DNA of 64,000 bases, from contig JAQMWT010000019.1 in assembly GCA_029834535.1 (NCBI GenBank), forward strand, positions 1 to 64,000. Direction: 5' to 3'. This stretch comes from Chrysophaeum taylorii (Eukaryota; Sar; Pelagophyceae; Pelagomonadales; Pelagomonadaceae). Shown piece by piece: positions 55,766 to 64,000 of this stretch. The notes beneath the pieces are model-generated. The model ran no database searches, was not told the DNA's origin, and saw nothing but the letters and a program-made list of their open reading frames with translations. The translations under genes were made by a program, and so were the position numbers. The stretch's first letter is position 1. Each line of letters begins with the position of its first letter.

Positions 55766-55811
55766 GGGGTACTAACCCTAATTCAAATTTTCCTTACTAC
55801 TAATTGGCAGA

Positions 55812-56110
55812 TGTTTGTCTGTCTGTCTTTAAAGGTCGACTGCTAAGAGGGGGGTGTGTGTGTGGTGCATGAAGGATGTGGGTGGTTTTGTGGGGTAGGA
55901 GGGATGTGCCTGACGGGCGTAGATAGGATGCGGGACCGTCTGTCTGTCTCCAAAGGTCGACTGCTAAGAGGGGTGTGTGTTTGTGGTGCATGACCGTCTG
56001 TCTGTCTTTAAATGTCGACTGCTAAGAGGGGGGTGTGTGTGGGGGGCATGAAGGATGTGGGTGGGTTTGTGGGGTAGGAGGGATGTGCCTGACGGGCGGA
56101 GATAAGTACG
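55812..56110 (+). repeat. Tandem repeats in the 3' UTR of R
   Basis: Three units starting at about 55814, 55936 and 55993, each opening with (GTCT)2-3 followed by AAAGGTCGACTGCTAAGAGG (AAATG in the third). The middle unit is shortened. On the minus strand they lie between R's stop and its (CAGA)n tail. Confidence 0.8.
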
Positions 56111-56116
56111 CGGGAC

Positions 56117-59100
56117 CTAGTCGGGGTCATCGCCGAGTCGTGGGGCAGGCGAAGAGAGGACGGGCCCCGCCCGTAGGTCGTACGCATGCTGCCGCCGGAC
56201 GTATGTGCGACGAAGGGTGACGTCCTGCTGGGATCGGGCGGCCTGGGTGGGGTTCCCCGAGGCGGCGACATGGGTGAGGGCGGTGAGGGCACAGCGAGCC
56301 CGGCCTAATGCGTTGGCGATCCCCCACTCACGGTAGATGCGGCGAGTTTGGGCCGCCTTTGCCTCTGTGAAGTTGGCGCAGCCGCTTGCCACCCAGGTTC
56401 GCGCAGCGATGCGCTCTGCGCATGTTTGGGCGAGAGCGTGGCACGCCGCGCTGGCCTCACCGAAGGCACCAAAGACGAGGCCGGCGACGGTGCCGTAGCT
56501 ACGTGGCCGCTGTTCGACAGGGCCCAAGAAGCCAGGCGGTGGTGCTGTACCCGGCTGGGGGATGATGGCGTCGATGCCGCGGGCGTGAGCGAGGTATTCG
56601 GAGTGGACTTGCGCTGCGCGCCGATCGACAGGCGACGGGTGGGAGGGATGGAGTGCGTGGGCGGTGTATAACGAACCCCAAGCGAGGGTTTTCATGTAGT
56701 AGAGTTGCTCCTTGTTGTCGAGCGTTATGAGGATGTCTGGGACGACGTGGCGACGGGCGAGATTGCCTCGGTACCGGCCGTAGAGGCGCGTGCGAATGGT
56801 AGGGGCGACGACGTCAGCAAAAATGCCGAAAACCTCGGACAGGGCTGGGATGCCGGCATCTTCGACGCTGCAGAGGACGCACTCGAGCTGGCCGTCATGC
56901 CAGGTGGTCCGCGCTCCTCCGCGGTTGACAAGGTTGGCCTGCGTGAGAAGCACCTTGCCGTGAGCGTCGAGAACGACGTCAGTGCCCAGAATGCGAGTGC
57001 CCACGAGGCCCGAACAAGCTGGAGAGGGGTAGCCAAAGTACTGGGCACACATCTCAGCCCAGCAGCGGTGGGATTTGAAGGGCGGAGCTGGGCCACGAGC
57101 TGATGAACGTGGTCGAGAAGCGATCCCATGAGGACGCCGCTACTCGAAGTGCATCGGTGATGGGAAGGGTGGCCGCAAAGCGCTGGAGTGCAGTGGCCCG
57201 AGCTGTCTCGCGCTGGGAGGTTAGAGCACGCTGGAGTTGGGGTATGAGCACGGGTGTCGAGATGGTGGGGTCGACGAGGACGCCCATGGAGACGAATTCG
57301 TGGGAGAGAGGACCGTCGACGAGATGAAGTTGGCCGGGTCGCCGGAACCAGCGCCGCCGTGGGAAGCCAGCGTGGTACGGAGATCAGCCCGAAGTCCGTC
57401 CCACGCAGTCTCGAGTGCTCGCCCCAGGCGGCAACCGGATGCGGGGAGGTGGTGCCAACGGTGCAACTCGTTACCTGTGCGAAAAGAAGTGGCACCCAGG
57501 ACCGAGGCGAGGCGGGGGAGGTAGCCAGGGACCTCCAAGGCACCCGTAGGATCGCGAAGGTCGACGAGGTGTGGGGGGGCCTGGGCCGCCGTGCCAACAA
57601 AGGCGGCGGGGCTGAGGTCGGCGCAGGAGCGAATGCCGCCACCCCCACTTCGAGCAGGAAGTCGGAGGCGTTGGAGGACGATGCCGGTGGAGTCAAAAAC
57701 CTGACGCGGCTCTGCGCCAAGTGCTGTGGCGACGAAGCTGAGGACGGCAACGTCGAAGCGGCGGAGCGCGCTCAAGGCATTGGCGGGGTAGCAGCGTTGC
57801 GCGATGTAGTCCATGCGCGGGGCGATGCAGTAGCGGCCCAACGAGTACATGCAGTAGAGGGAGACGTTCTGGACCTTGGTGCGAATGGTGCTCATGGAGC
57901 TCACCTGAGCGTCAACCTCGCGCTGCAAGGTAGCTTCGACATAGCCATCTCCGGCGTGTCCGGGGGAGCCGATGGGTACACCGTAGATTACGAGGCCGTC
58001 GGCGACAACGGGGATACCAGCAAGAGTACGCGTGCCGTCAGGCGCAACTTGGACGTGGTCGTGAACATCGGGGTGATCGAGAAGACCCATGCCAAGTGCC
58101 GGACAGAACGCCACGCACTTATCGAGGCGGAGCTCCTCGCCGCTAGCTTGGATGTCGCGGGCGTACTGCAGGAGGGCGTCGTCAACCTCACGAGGGGAAC
58201 CAGACATGACGCCGTCGTCCATGCCAAATCGTGCGTAGCCGGCACATGAACGTAAGCGGGTGTCAAGGGCCTGTGCCGCGTCATGCGCTGCCAGACAGTA
58301 CGCCGGTGGATAGGTGGGGTCGCCTTGCTGGCCGCCTTCTTGAGAGTCGAAGGGGGCGCGATCGAGGCCGGTGGGGCCATGGAGGGCCACCCAGGATGCC
58401 GGCCGTAATTGCTTGAACATAAAGTGGCCAAAGGCACGCAGCTTAGCGTTGGTGTGGTTTGCGAGTTTGTCCACGACGGTCCGGCGCTTGAGCTCGTTGA
58501 AGGCGCTGCGTTTGTCTAGCTTGATGATGACCTGGTCGGGGTAGTGCTCCGCGTGGGTGCGGACGCCAAAGACGAGGCGCGAGGGGCCGCCCTTGACCCC
58601 GACGGCAACGTTGATCGGGTACAGTGCCTCGGAGATCTCGGAGTGGAGGCTACGCACAAGGCACCGTCCAGTGGCACGGCGGCGGACGGTGCCAATGCCG
58701 ATAGGTCGAACGTCAGGTGCTTGGTTAGCGTCAGCGGCGCGTCGTTTCACCAACGGAATGAGGGTTACCGTGGTGGTGATGAAGTAATACCAGTCAGGAA
58801 GAGCTCCACGAACGAACAAGGTCTCAAGGTTGTCGATTTTGTCCATCGCCGAGCGTGCCTTGACGTTGCTCGGGAAGGGCTGGGCGAAAACGGAGAGGGA
58901 TTCATTGCGGCACTGGTCGGGGCCCACACCAGCCTTCGGCCGGAGCGTGCGGTAAGTTTCACGCAGGGCGACTGAGAGTGTGGCGAGCCCTTGCGGGTGG
59001 TCGGGGAAAGTGCGAAGGTCCTCCTTGCGAGCAGGATGTTTGGACACGAGTTGGCGCATGACGGCTGGGTGGCATGGGTCGGCGATGCCCAGGCTGGTGA

Positions 59101-59283
59101 GAATACGGCATGCCCGAGAGAGGTCGCCAGATTCAGCGAGTCGCAATGCACGAAGTGCGTCTGCGTCATCGTCGGGGGCCGCCCGTGAGCGTACATGGGA
59201 GCGCACGCGAGTCACGTCGTGGAGGTAGCCGTCAATGAGGAGGTCGTAACGCCCAGCGGCGAAGGCTGCAAAGCGGTCAGTGC
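56117..59283 (-). pseudogene. R: non-LTR retrotransposon ORF, RT plus PD-(D/E)XK-like C-terminus
   Basis: Minus strand. RT: PDVRPIGIGTVRRRATGR, motif A VIIKLDKRSAFNELKRR, motif B EGGQQGDPTYPPAYCLA, motif C YARFGMDDGVMSG, then VIYGVPIGSPGHAGDGYVEA. Frame shifts occur near 57323 and 57055. The last frame (56117-57052) holds VPDILITLDNKEQLYYMKTL and FGAFGEASAACHALAQ, which I read as the restriction-enzyme-like endonuclease region of this clade. No N-terminal ATG: the ORF is open to the very 5' edge (59283), so this copy is 5'-truncated, as target-primed reverse transcription often produces. Confidence 0.8.
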
Positions 59284-60240
59284 CCTCGATTTAGGGTAAT
59301 GATCAGGTAGGCCCGCGAGCCAGACAGTGATCCTCCAAGCCGTCTACGGCGACCTCGCAGACTGTTTCCACGACCCGCGGCGGCTCTTTCAGCGCGCCAT
59401 TCTCACGCCCCGTCGAAACGATGTTGTCGATGCTGACAACGCGCGCATGACCGCGGCCTTTTTTTCCCGGAGACGAGGCGTCGGAGTTCTTTTCGGCCGA
59501 CTAGGTTGGGTCGGAAGACGACGCCTCGCTCGCTCTCAAGAGTCGAGTTTTGAACTCCCCGACAACCAACGGCATGCTGACTTTGATCGCGAGCTTAAAG
59601 TCTTCGCAACCTCGACCCGTCGCACGGCGACTGCAACGGTATCAGATACATGATCGATCGTGTCGTTGTCACCGAGGCTCCTCCAACCTGTATCCCTTAA
59701 GGCCCGCCGACGCCAAACGACCACCAAGAGCCAGGGCCAGACGCCCCGCGAGGTCGGCGTCCTCTTGGCGAAGCCCGTCTTCTGCCTCGTCCAGCTCTAC
59801 GTGGCTCTCTGTCGATCGGCAACCCCGAGGATATCCTCTTCTTGGTCGACGACTCCACCCTACCCCACACGCGCTGCGCAATACCGATAAGCCCCCTCCC
59901 GGCGTCTACACGCGCACTGTAGATGAACTTACTGGGACCAGGTGAGCTTACTGGAACCAGGTGAACTTACTGGGGTTAGAGATTGGGACTAGGTGAACTT
60001 AGTGACCAGGTGAACTTACTGATACCAAGTGTGAACTTACTGGGGCTTTTAGAGCAAACTCAAAGCTTAGCGGCGTGTGCGGATCAAAGCAACTTAGATT
60101 GGCGGGGGTGAGAGCGACGAGCTCAAAGGAGAGTGGGTGTGGGTTTACGCCGAACTTACTGGGGGTAGAGATTGGGTTTACGCCGAATTTACTGGGGTTA
60201 GAGATTGGGACTAGGTGAACTTACTGGCCTGCACTTGTCT
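59284..60240 (+). pseudogene. H2 Helitron helicase remnant and subterminal minisatellite
   Basis: Plus strand. YGDLADCFHDPRRLFQRAIL near 59345-59405, then DNARMTAAFF, and after shifts NDTIDHV-like DNA and a SQGQTPREVGVLLAKPVF segment near 59730-59790, the Pif1-type motif VI region. The same layout and frame damage as H1. 59925-60235 is a GTGAACTTACTGGGGTTAGA-type minisatellite. Confidence 0.75.
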
Positions 60241-60646
60241 ACCCCTAACCCTGCGATCGCTAACCGTTGGTTGCGATGGAGGACGGCGCCTAACACGCTT
60301 GCTCCCAGCGGCGGCCCGGCCGTCCCGGAGTGAGACGGTGCCTGCTCGCCTCCCGGGCTGGCCGGTTAGCACCCGGAAAGTCCGCGCTGGGATGGGGTTC
60401 GCTCGGTTGGGCAGAACGCGACGGACAGGTCGATTGTTCGTGGAGCAACAAGTTTGCGGCCTGCGACGCTTTTGCACGACTTCGCACAAGACCGCGCGCA
60501 GTGGCGGTCCGTCATCAACGAGTCCTCGTCCCTCGCCTCTGCCCCAACTGCGTGATTTTCCTCTGTGATTCCGGATCGGCTCCTGCCTGTCCGGCCTGGC
60601 TCCCATGCTCGGGAGAGGTCTGAAGTTAGTCTGTTAGTTAGACTAT
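60241..60646 (+). mobile_element. S5: SINE-head/LINE-tail chimera
   Basis: 5' part (to about 60430) matches the head of S2-S4, diverged. The 3' part encodes LHDFAQDRAQWRSVI then a stop, as in LINE fragment S1, and ends with the shared hairpin-like segment and GTTAG tail. Possible TSD CTTGTC(T)ACC. Confidence 0.7.
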
Positions 60647-61854
60647 GCTTGTCACCGATTCTCCCCAAGTCCCCTATCCCTTAAACTTGAAATGCGTGAC
60701 CAGATTACATCTGGAACACTTGTCGTTTCTCGTGACGGTTGTACGTACCCATGCGAAGAAGCAGTGATTATCAAGACAGCTGCATATAAGCCATTTGTAC
60801 ATGTGGTTTCTCGCTCTCTCATTCTACACATTCCGAATACAATTCTCGTGTTGATGATGAAAAGCCGCCTTCTGTCTTCGAAGAGATGCAATATACTTAT
60901 AATACGTTCACCGATACTGAGCGAAAAGATTTTGCAAACCTGCTAGCCTCCAAATACCCTCAGCTTCACGCTGAGCTTGCTGCTGCGACCGAAGCGTCGT
61001 TAAACTACGCGCCAACGGCACCTATTGGCCCGGCACCAGCTACACCCTCCTACTCGGACATCGGCGTCTTATCATCCCATGTAACACGCCGCACACAGCA
61101 GGTTGAGACACTTCAGGTGTCACTTGATCAGCATACTCGACGACTTCACGCCCTAGCCACTGAGAATGCCGAACTACGATCTGATTTGGATAAGGCTGTC
61201 ACAAAAATGACATGGAGAATCGGCCATTCCCAGCTACTTCCAACACGAATATTCTCCTGGTGACCCTATTCAAAGTGTGCGAGCTACTAAACATACTCAT
61301 TCTCGCTCTGAATGATCAACATGATCTACCGTTTGGAGTGCCGATGATGCTCTCATTCAACTCAGGAATGAGTTAATTCGCACAACGCACCACCCATCTT
61401 TGCAACGAGCTGATTCGCTTTAAGACCCTGCTACTTCACCTCAAGGATCACCTAGATGAACAGCAATTGAGCAGTTTCATCACACAGATTTTGAATCAAA
61501 CCCTCGCTCTTACTCACCGACGTATACCTCAACACTGTTCCACCAAGAGCGTCAGTCCTTCCTCTGACTCACACCTCGAGGGTGATGACGTTCCCGCTAT
61601 ATGTGAGATCCCTGAGGATCTAGCTATATCTTCACCTCCACCTTCTACCTCACATTCGCTTCCTTTCAAAGCTCCTTTCTCTATCGCCAAAAGGATTCGG
61701 AGTGTTGCTTCTCTGACCAAGCCCAAGTCCGGACACTCTCCTCTCTGATGACCTCTGAGGTGTACTTCTTTTTCATCCCGATCTCGTCCTTCTTATCACA
61801 TTTCTCAAGAGATATCATGTTGCTCTGCCACAAGCTCGAGGGGGTGCAGAGAAA
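60647..61854 (+). pseudogene. A2 3' part: extra domains, polypurine tract and first bases of its LTR
   Basis: 60886-61263 contains a frame with the T-E-A-S-L-N-Y motif (60987-61007) followed by a coiled coil (about 61080-61200), equivalent to extra domain 2 of copia A. 61300-61750 is decayed Ser/Pro-rich coding sequence. CTCGAGGGGG then TGCAGAGAAAT (61844-61854) are the polypurine tract and LTR start of the A family, cut by X3. Probably the other half of the A2 fragment ending at 19850; about 0.75 kb is unaccounted for. Confidence 0.65.
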
Positions 61855-62063
61855 TAAAGGTGGAAAATTCCACTTTCGCCATGACCCCCCCCCCCCCTTC
61901 TCTCTCCATATCACTAACACATTAATTACACGCTCAAGGAGCCTGTCGCCTGACACTGTCAATTGCGGTCCCCGCGTCGAAGGAGACAGGGCGCACGGAG
62001 GACAAGCACTTCTACCACTGCGACAAGGACTCAGCCCAGGTGACATCAAATTTTCTGTCTCTA
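61855..62063 (+). repeat. X3 5' LTR
   Basis: 209 bp, TAAAGG...CTGTCTCTA, with a C14 tract near 61886. Followed by GGTTTGGGCCC (primer-binding-site candidate). Confidence 0.88.
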
Positions 62064-62235
62064 GGTTTGGGCCCTTTTCACAGTAGCGGAGTTCTTTAAT
62101 CTCGCGTTACTCGGAGACAATCGCACTAGTTCGACGTCCCGACTTCGACAGGCTATCGAAGTTCACGTCGACGCCAACCCCCCCAACTCAAGTCAAGACC
62201 CACAGACCCCAACCACGTCCAGCGACTCGCACACG

Positions 62236-64000
62236 ATGTCGCGCAACCACGACCAAGATCCGCACCAAGCGATCGCACCACTAAAAGACGATTTCGCCGC
62301 CGACCATGCCAGCGACGACGCTGCTCTCGACGACGATGAACTCGACGAACTCGTCGCGCGCCTCGCCATCCTCCAAGCCCGATCCGCTGCTCGCGACGCC
62401 GACCTCGGCCGGCTAGCCGCTGCTCGCGCTGCTCGCGACGCCGAACATGCCATGTTCATACAGCAAATGCAGACTCAAATCAACCAACTCGCCGCTCGCC
62501 TCGGGCGACCACTCCCCATCACCCCTCCAGCCGCCGCAGCTCCTCCCGCTATTGCCGCCGCTCCTGCTTCACCCCCACAAGCCCCGACCACTCCGGTAAC
62601 AACACCACAAGCCCCGACCACTCCGGTCACAACACCACAAGCCCCGCCCACTCCGGTCACAACACTACAAGCACCGACGACCCCGGTCACCACACCGACC
62701 GTCCCGATAGCTCCTCCAACTCTAGCCGCCCGCTTCTGCACGATCAACACCCCTGACCACTCCAGTCACACCACCCACGGCCACACCCACTCCGGTCACC
62801 ACCCCGCCCGTCCCGATCTTCCCACCGACCATCCCGATCATCACCCCAACCACAACCCCACCTTCCTCTGCCTCTCCAGGCACCACCCCATCACCATCAC
62901 CTTGTTCGCTTTCATCGCCACCGATGTCGAACACACCACCACCACTCCACACTCAAGTCCCCATCTCCGACACCACTGCCATTATTACCCGGTACATGGC
63001 ACACTCCTCTCCGACGACCAACGCCTCCACCCGCGCAACTACGCCGCTTATGGTTGTGACGGTCCTGGCAACTTCTCCGACAACACCACCCTTCCTCCCT
63101 CCTCTATGAGCCCCGAAGCTCTCTACCACGCATTGATCGCAACTCAAACCGCACTCGCCAACGCCAACGCCCGCCTTGACGCCGAAGCCCGCGCTCACGA
63201 TGAAACCAAGTCTGACCTCGCCCAAACAAAAGCTCAGCTTTCCGCCCAAGAAGCCTCCTTCGCGGTCCTCCACGACACCCAGCGATCCCAAGACGCTGCT
63301 CTTCAGCAAATCCTCAACTCCCTTCCACCGCCCATCCACCCGGATGCTCCTCGTATCACCCCCCACACCTACTCCATCTACGGTTACGACCCTGGTACAG
63401 CCCCATGCACCGACACAATATCCCCACCGGCACCACAGCCGCCAGTTGTTCCTTCACCGCCGGCCCCTTTCGCTCCCACACCCGCTGTCGCTCCGATTCT
63501 CCCTTCAGACCCACGTTCCTCTTCTGAGGGCGTCACCCCGCTCAACCTCTCTCACGACCCACCCCTCTTCAGCTTTTCAGACCCACGTTCCTCTTCTATG
63601 GCCGCAAACCCGCTCAACCTCTCTCACGACCCACCCCTCTTCAACTTTCCTGGCCCCGGACCCGGAACCCCGGACTCCTCACACCATCTCATTCCTCCCG
63701 CACACGACACTCCTCTCCCCAAGTCTCCTGCCGACCGCATTCCTTCGCCTCCACCATGCCACCCACCTGCATCTTGCGCCGACTCCCCACTCAAACATTC
63801 CCTATTTCCACACACGGACCCGGCCACATTACCCCCTACACACCTCCAGGCCTTCTTCTTGCCGAGACCACCCTCCAACACCTCACCACCCGTATCACCC
63901 CCCCCCCCCCCCCATGACTCGAACTTTCGGCCTCATATAGCCTCTACGACGAAGACTACGATTACTACAACGCACCTTTACCCGACCCTCCCCCTGATTC
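62236..64000 (+). CDS. X3 coiled-coil, proline-rich protein (gag-like), runs off window
   Basis: Uninterrupted frame from ATG 62236 to the window end (at least 588 codons; open upstream to the LTR as well). Asp/Glu-rich start, Ala/Arg-rich coiled coil (62320-62510), imperfect repeats of QAPTTPVTTP (62575-62700) and a His/Pro-rich part. A second coiled coil follows (SPEALYHALIATQTALANAN, 63110-63330), then a long Pro/Ser-rich tail with a duplicated DPRSSS…PLNLSHDPPLF unit. No enzyme domain. By position after the primer-binding site it should be the element's gag, but no known gag fold is recognisable. The frame is GC-rich, so lack of stops alone is weak evidence. Parts differ in frame from X2. 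Confidence 0.6.
   Translation, partial: MSRNHDQDPHQAIAPLKDDFAADHASDDAALDDDELDELVARLAILQARSAARDADLGRLAAARAARDAEHAMFIQQMQTQINQLAARLGRPLPITPPAAAAPPAIAAAPASPPQAPTTPVTTPQAPTTPVTTPQAPPTPVTTLQAPTTPVTTPTVPIAPPTLAARFCTINTPDHSSHTTHGHTHSGHHPARPDLPTDHPDHHPNHNPTFLCLSRHHPITITLFAFIATDVEHTTTTPHSSPHLRHHCHYYPVHGTLLSDDQRLHPRNYAAYGCDGPGNFSDNTTLPPSSMSPEALYHALIATQTALANANARLDAEARAHDETKSDLAQTKAQLSAQEASFAVLHDTQRSQDAALQQILNSLPPPIHPDAPRITPHTYSIYGYDPGTAPCTDTISPPAPQPPVVPSPPAPFAPTPAVAPILPSDPRSSSEGVTPLNLSHDPPLFSFSDPRSSSMAANPLNLSHDPPLFNFPGPGPGTPDSSHHLIPPAHDTPLPKSPADRIPSPPPCHPPASCADSPLKHSLFPHTDPATLPPTHLQAFFLPRPPSNTSPPVSPPPPPHDSNFRPHIASTTKTTITTTHLYPTLPLI

Larger units (their letters stand above)
19851..55790 (-). mobile_element. 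B: Ty1/copia retrotransposon with canonical C5-methyltransferase domain, split by nested elements
   Basis: Reads right to left: 5' LTR (42121-42287, continuing at 55771-about 55790 beyond X2), gag, protease, methyltransferase, integrase, RT, RNase H, 3' LTR (19851-20046). Nested inserts are A, S3, H1 and X2. Removing S3 or H1 restores the flanking reading frame exactly, which supports both the element and the boundaries. LTRs have the unusual ends TAGAG...CTCTA rather than TG...CA. The right end is blurred by H2 and no target duplication was found. Confidence 0.85.
55789..60240 (+). mobile_element. H2: Helitron-like unit interrupted by non-LTR element R
   Basis: Its left end (CTTACTACTAATTGGCAGAT) and right end (GGCCTGCACTTGT) match those of H1. 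H1 lacks the R element that H2 carries between its (GTCT)n and CCCTCGATTTAGGG. It lies in or next to the last bases of B's 5' LTR. Exact ends are less certain than in H1. Confidence 0.65.

Noticed and set aside
56725-57750. 341-codon minus-strand ORF overlapping R
   Set aside because: Out of frame with the RT motifs; Pro/Ser-rich shadow.
62475-63366. Long minus-strand Gly/Val-rich ORFs
   Set aside because: Shadows of the proline-rich plus-strand X3 frame.
1-64000. tRNA or rRNA genes
   Set aside because: Only tRNA-complementary primer-binding sites were found; no cloverleaf or rRNA core sequence recognised by eye.

Overview
The window is nuclear DNA of a eukaryote, almost wholly nested transposable elements around one clear host gene. 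The host gene is a chorismate synthase of plant/cyanobacterial type with no visible intron. An intron-poor single-copy gene between blocks of nested Ty1/copia and Ty3/gypsy elements, plus an aromatic-pathway enzyme of photosynthetic type, suggests a red alga (Chondrus-like). That assignment is inference, not proven here.

Layout. 1-10927: 3' end of a small LTR element (X1) interrupted by a 10.3 kb gypsy element (G1), which carries a 5'-truncated LINE tail. 10928-14861: single-copy island with chorismate synthase, a SINE (S2) and a MITE. 14862-18637: truncated gypsy (G2), fused to a copia fragment (A2, 18638-19850). 19851-about 55790: a minus-strand copia element (B) split by a complete copia element (A, 20839-32515, TSD CAGGG), a SINE (S3), a Helitron-like insert (H1) and, in its own 5' LTR, element X2 (42288-55765, TSD GGGGT). 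X2 in turn carries a SINE (S4), a gypsy solo LTR and a nearly intact gypsy element (G3, 45152-55637, TSD GCACT). 55791-60240: a second Helitron-like unit (H2) with a non-LTR reverse transcriptase (R) inside. 60241-61854: a SINE/LINE chimera (S5), then A-type 3' sequence (probably more of A2). 61855-64000: element X3, whose open reading frame runs off the window.

Main result. Three different retrotransposon types here (gypsy G, copia A, copia B) each carry a C5-cytosine DNA methyltransferase-like domain in the same slot, after the protease and before the next pol enzyme (RT in gypsy, integrase in copia). Motifs I, IV (catalytic Cys), VI (Glu), VIII, IX and X can be read in order in each. DNMT-bearing retrotransposons are known to me from dinoflagellates and charophytes; three families within one 64 kb window of what looks like a red alga would be new as far as I know. 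Other notable signals are a conserved 11-C run where the gypsy reading frame shifts by -1, a short motif repeated five times in copia A at polyprotein domain boundaries (candidate protease sites), extra copia A domains beyond RNase H, and a family of pol-less LTR elements (X) that serves as a landing site for gypsy elements.

Except for X3 and chorismate synthase, every coding element seen here is broken by stops, frameshifts or nested insertions. The many target-site duplications allow the order of insertion to be reconstructed.
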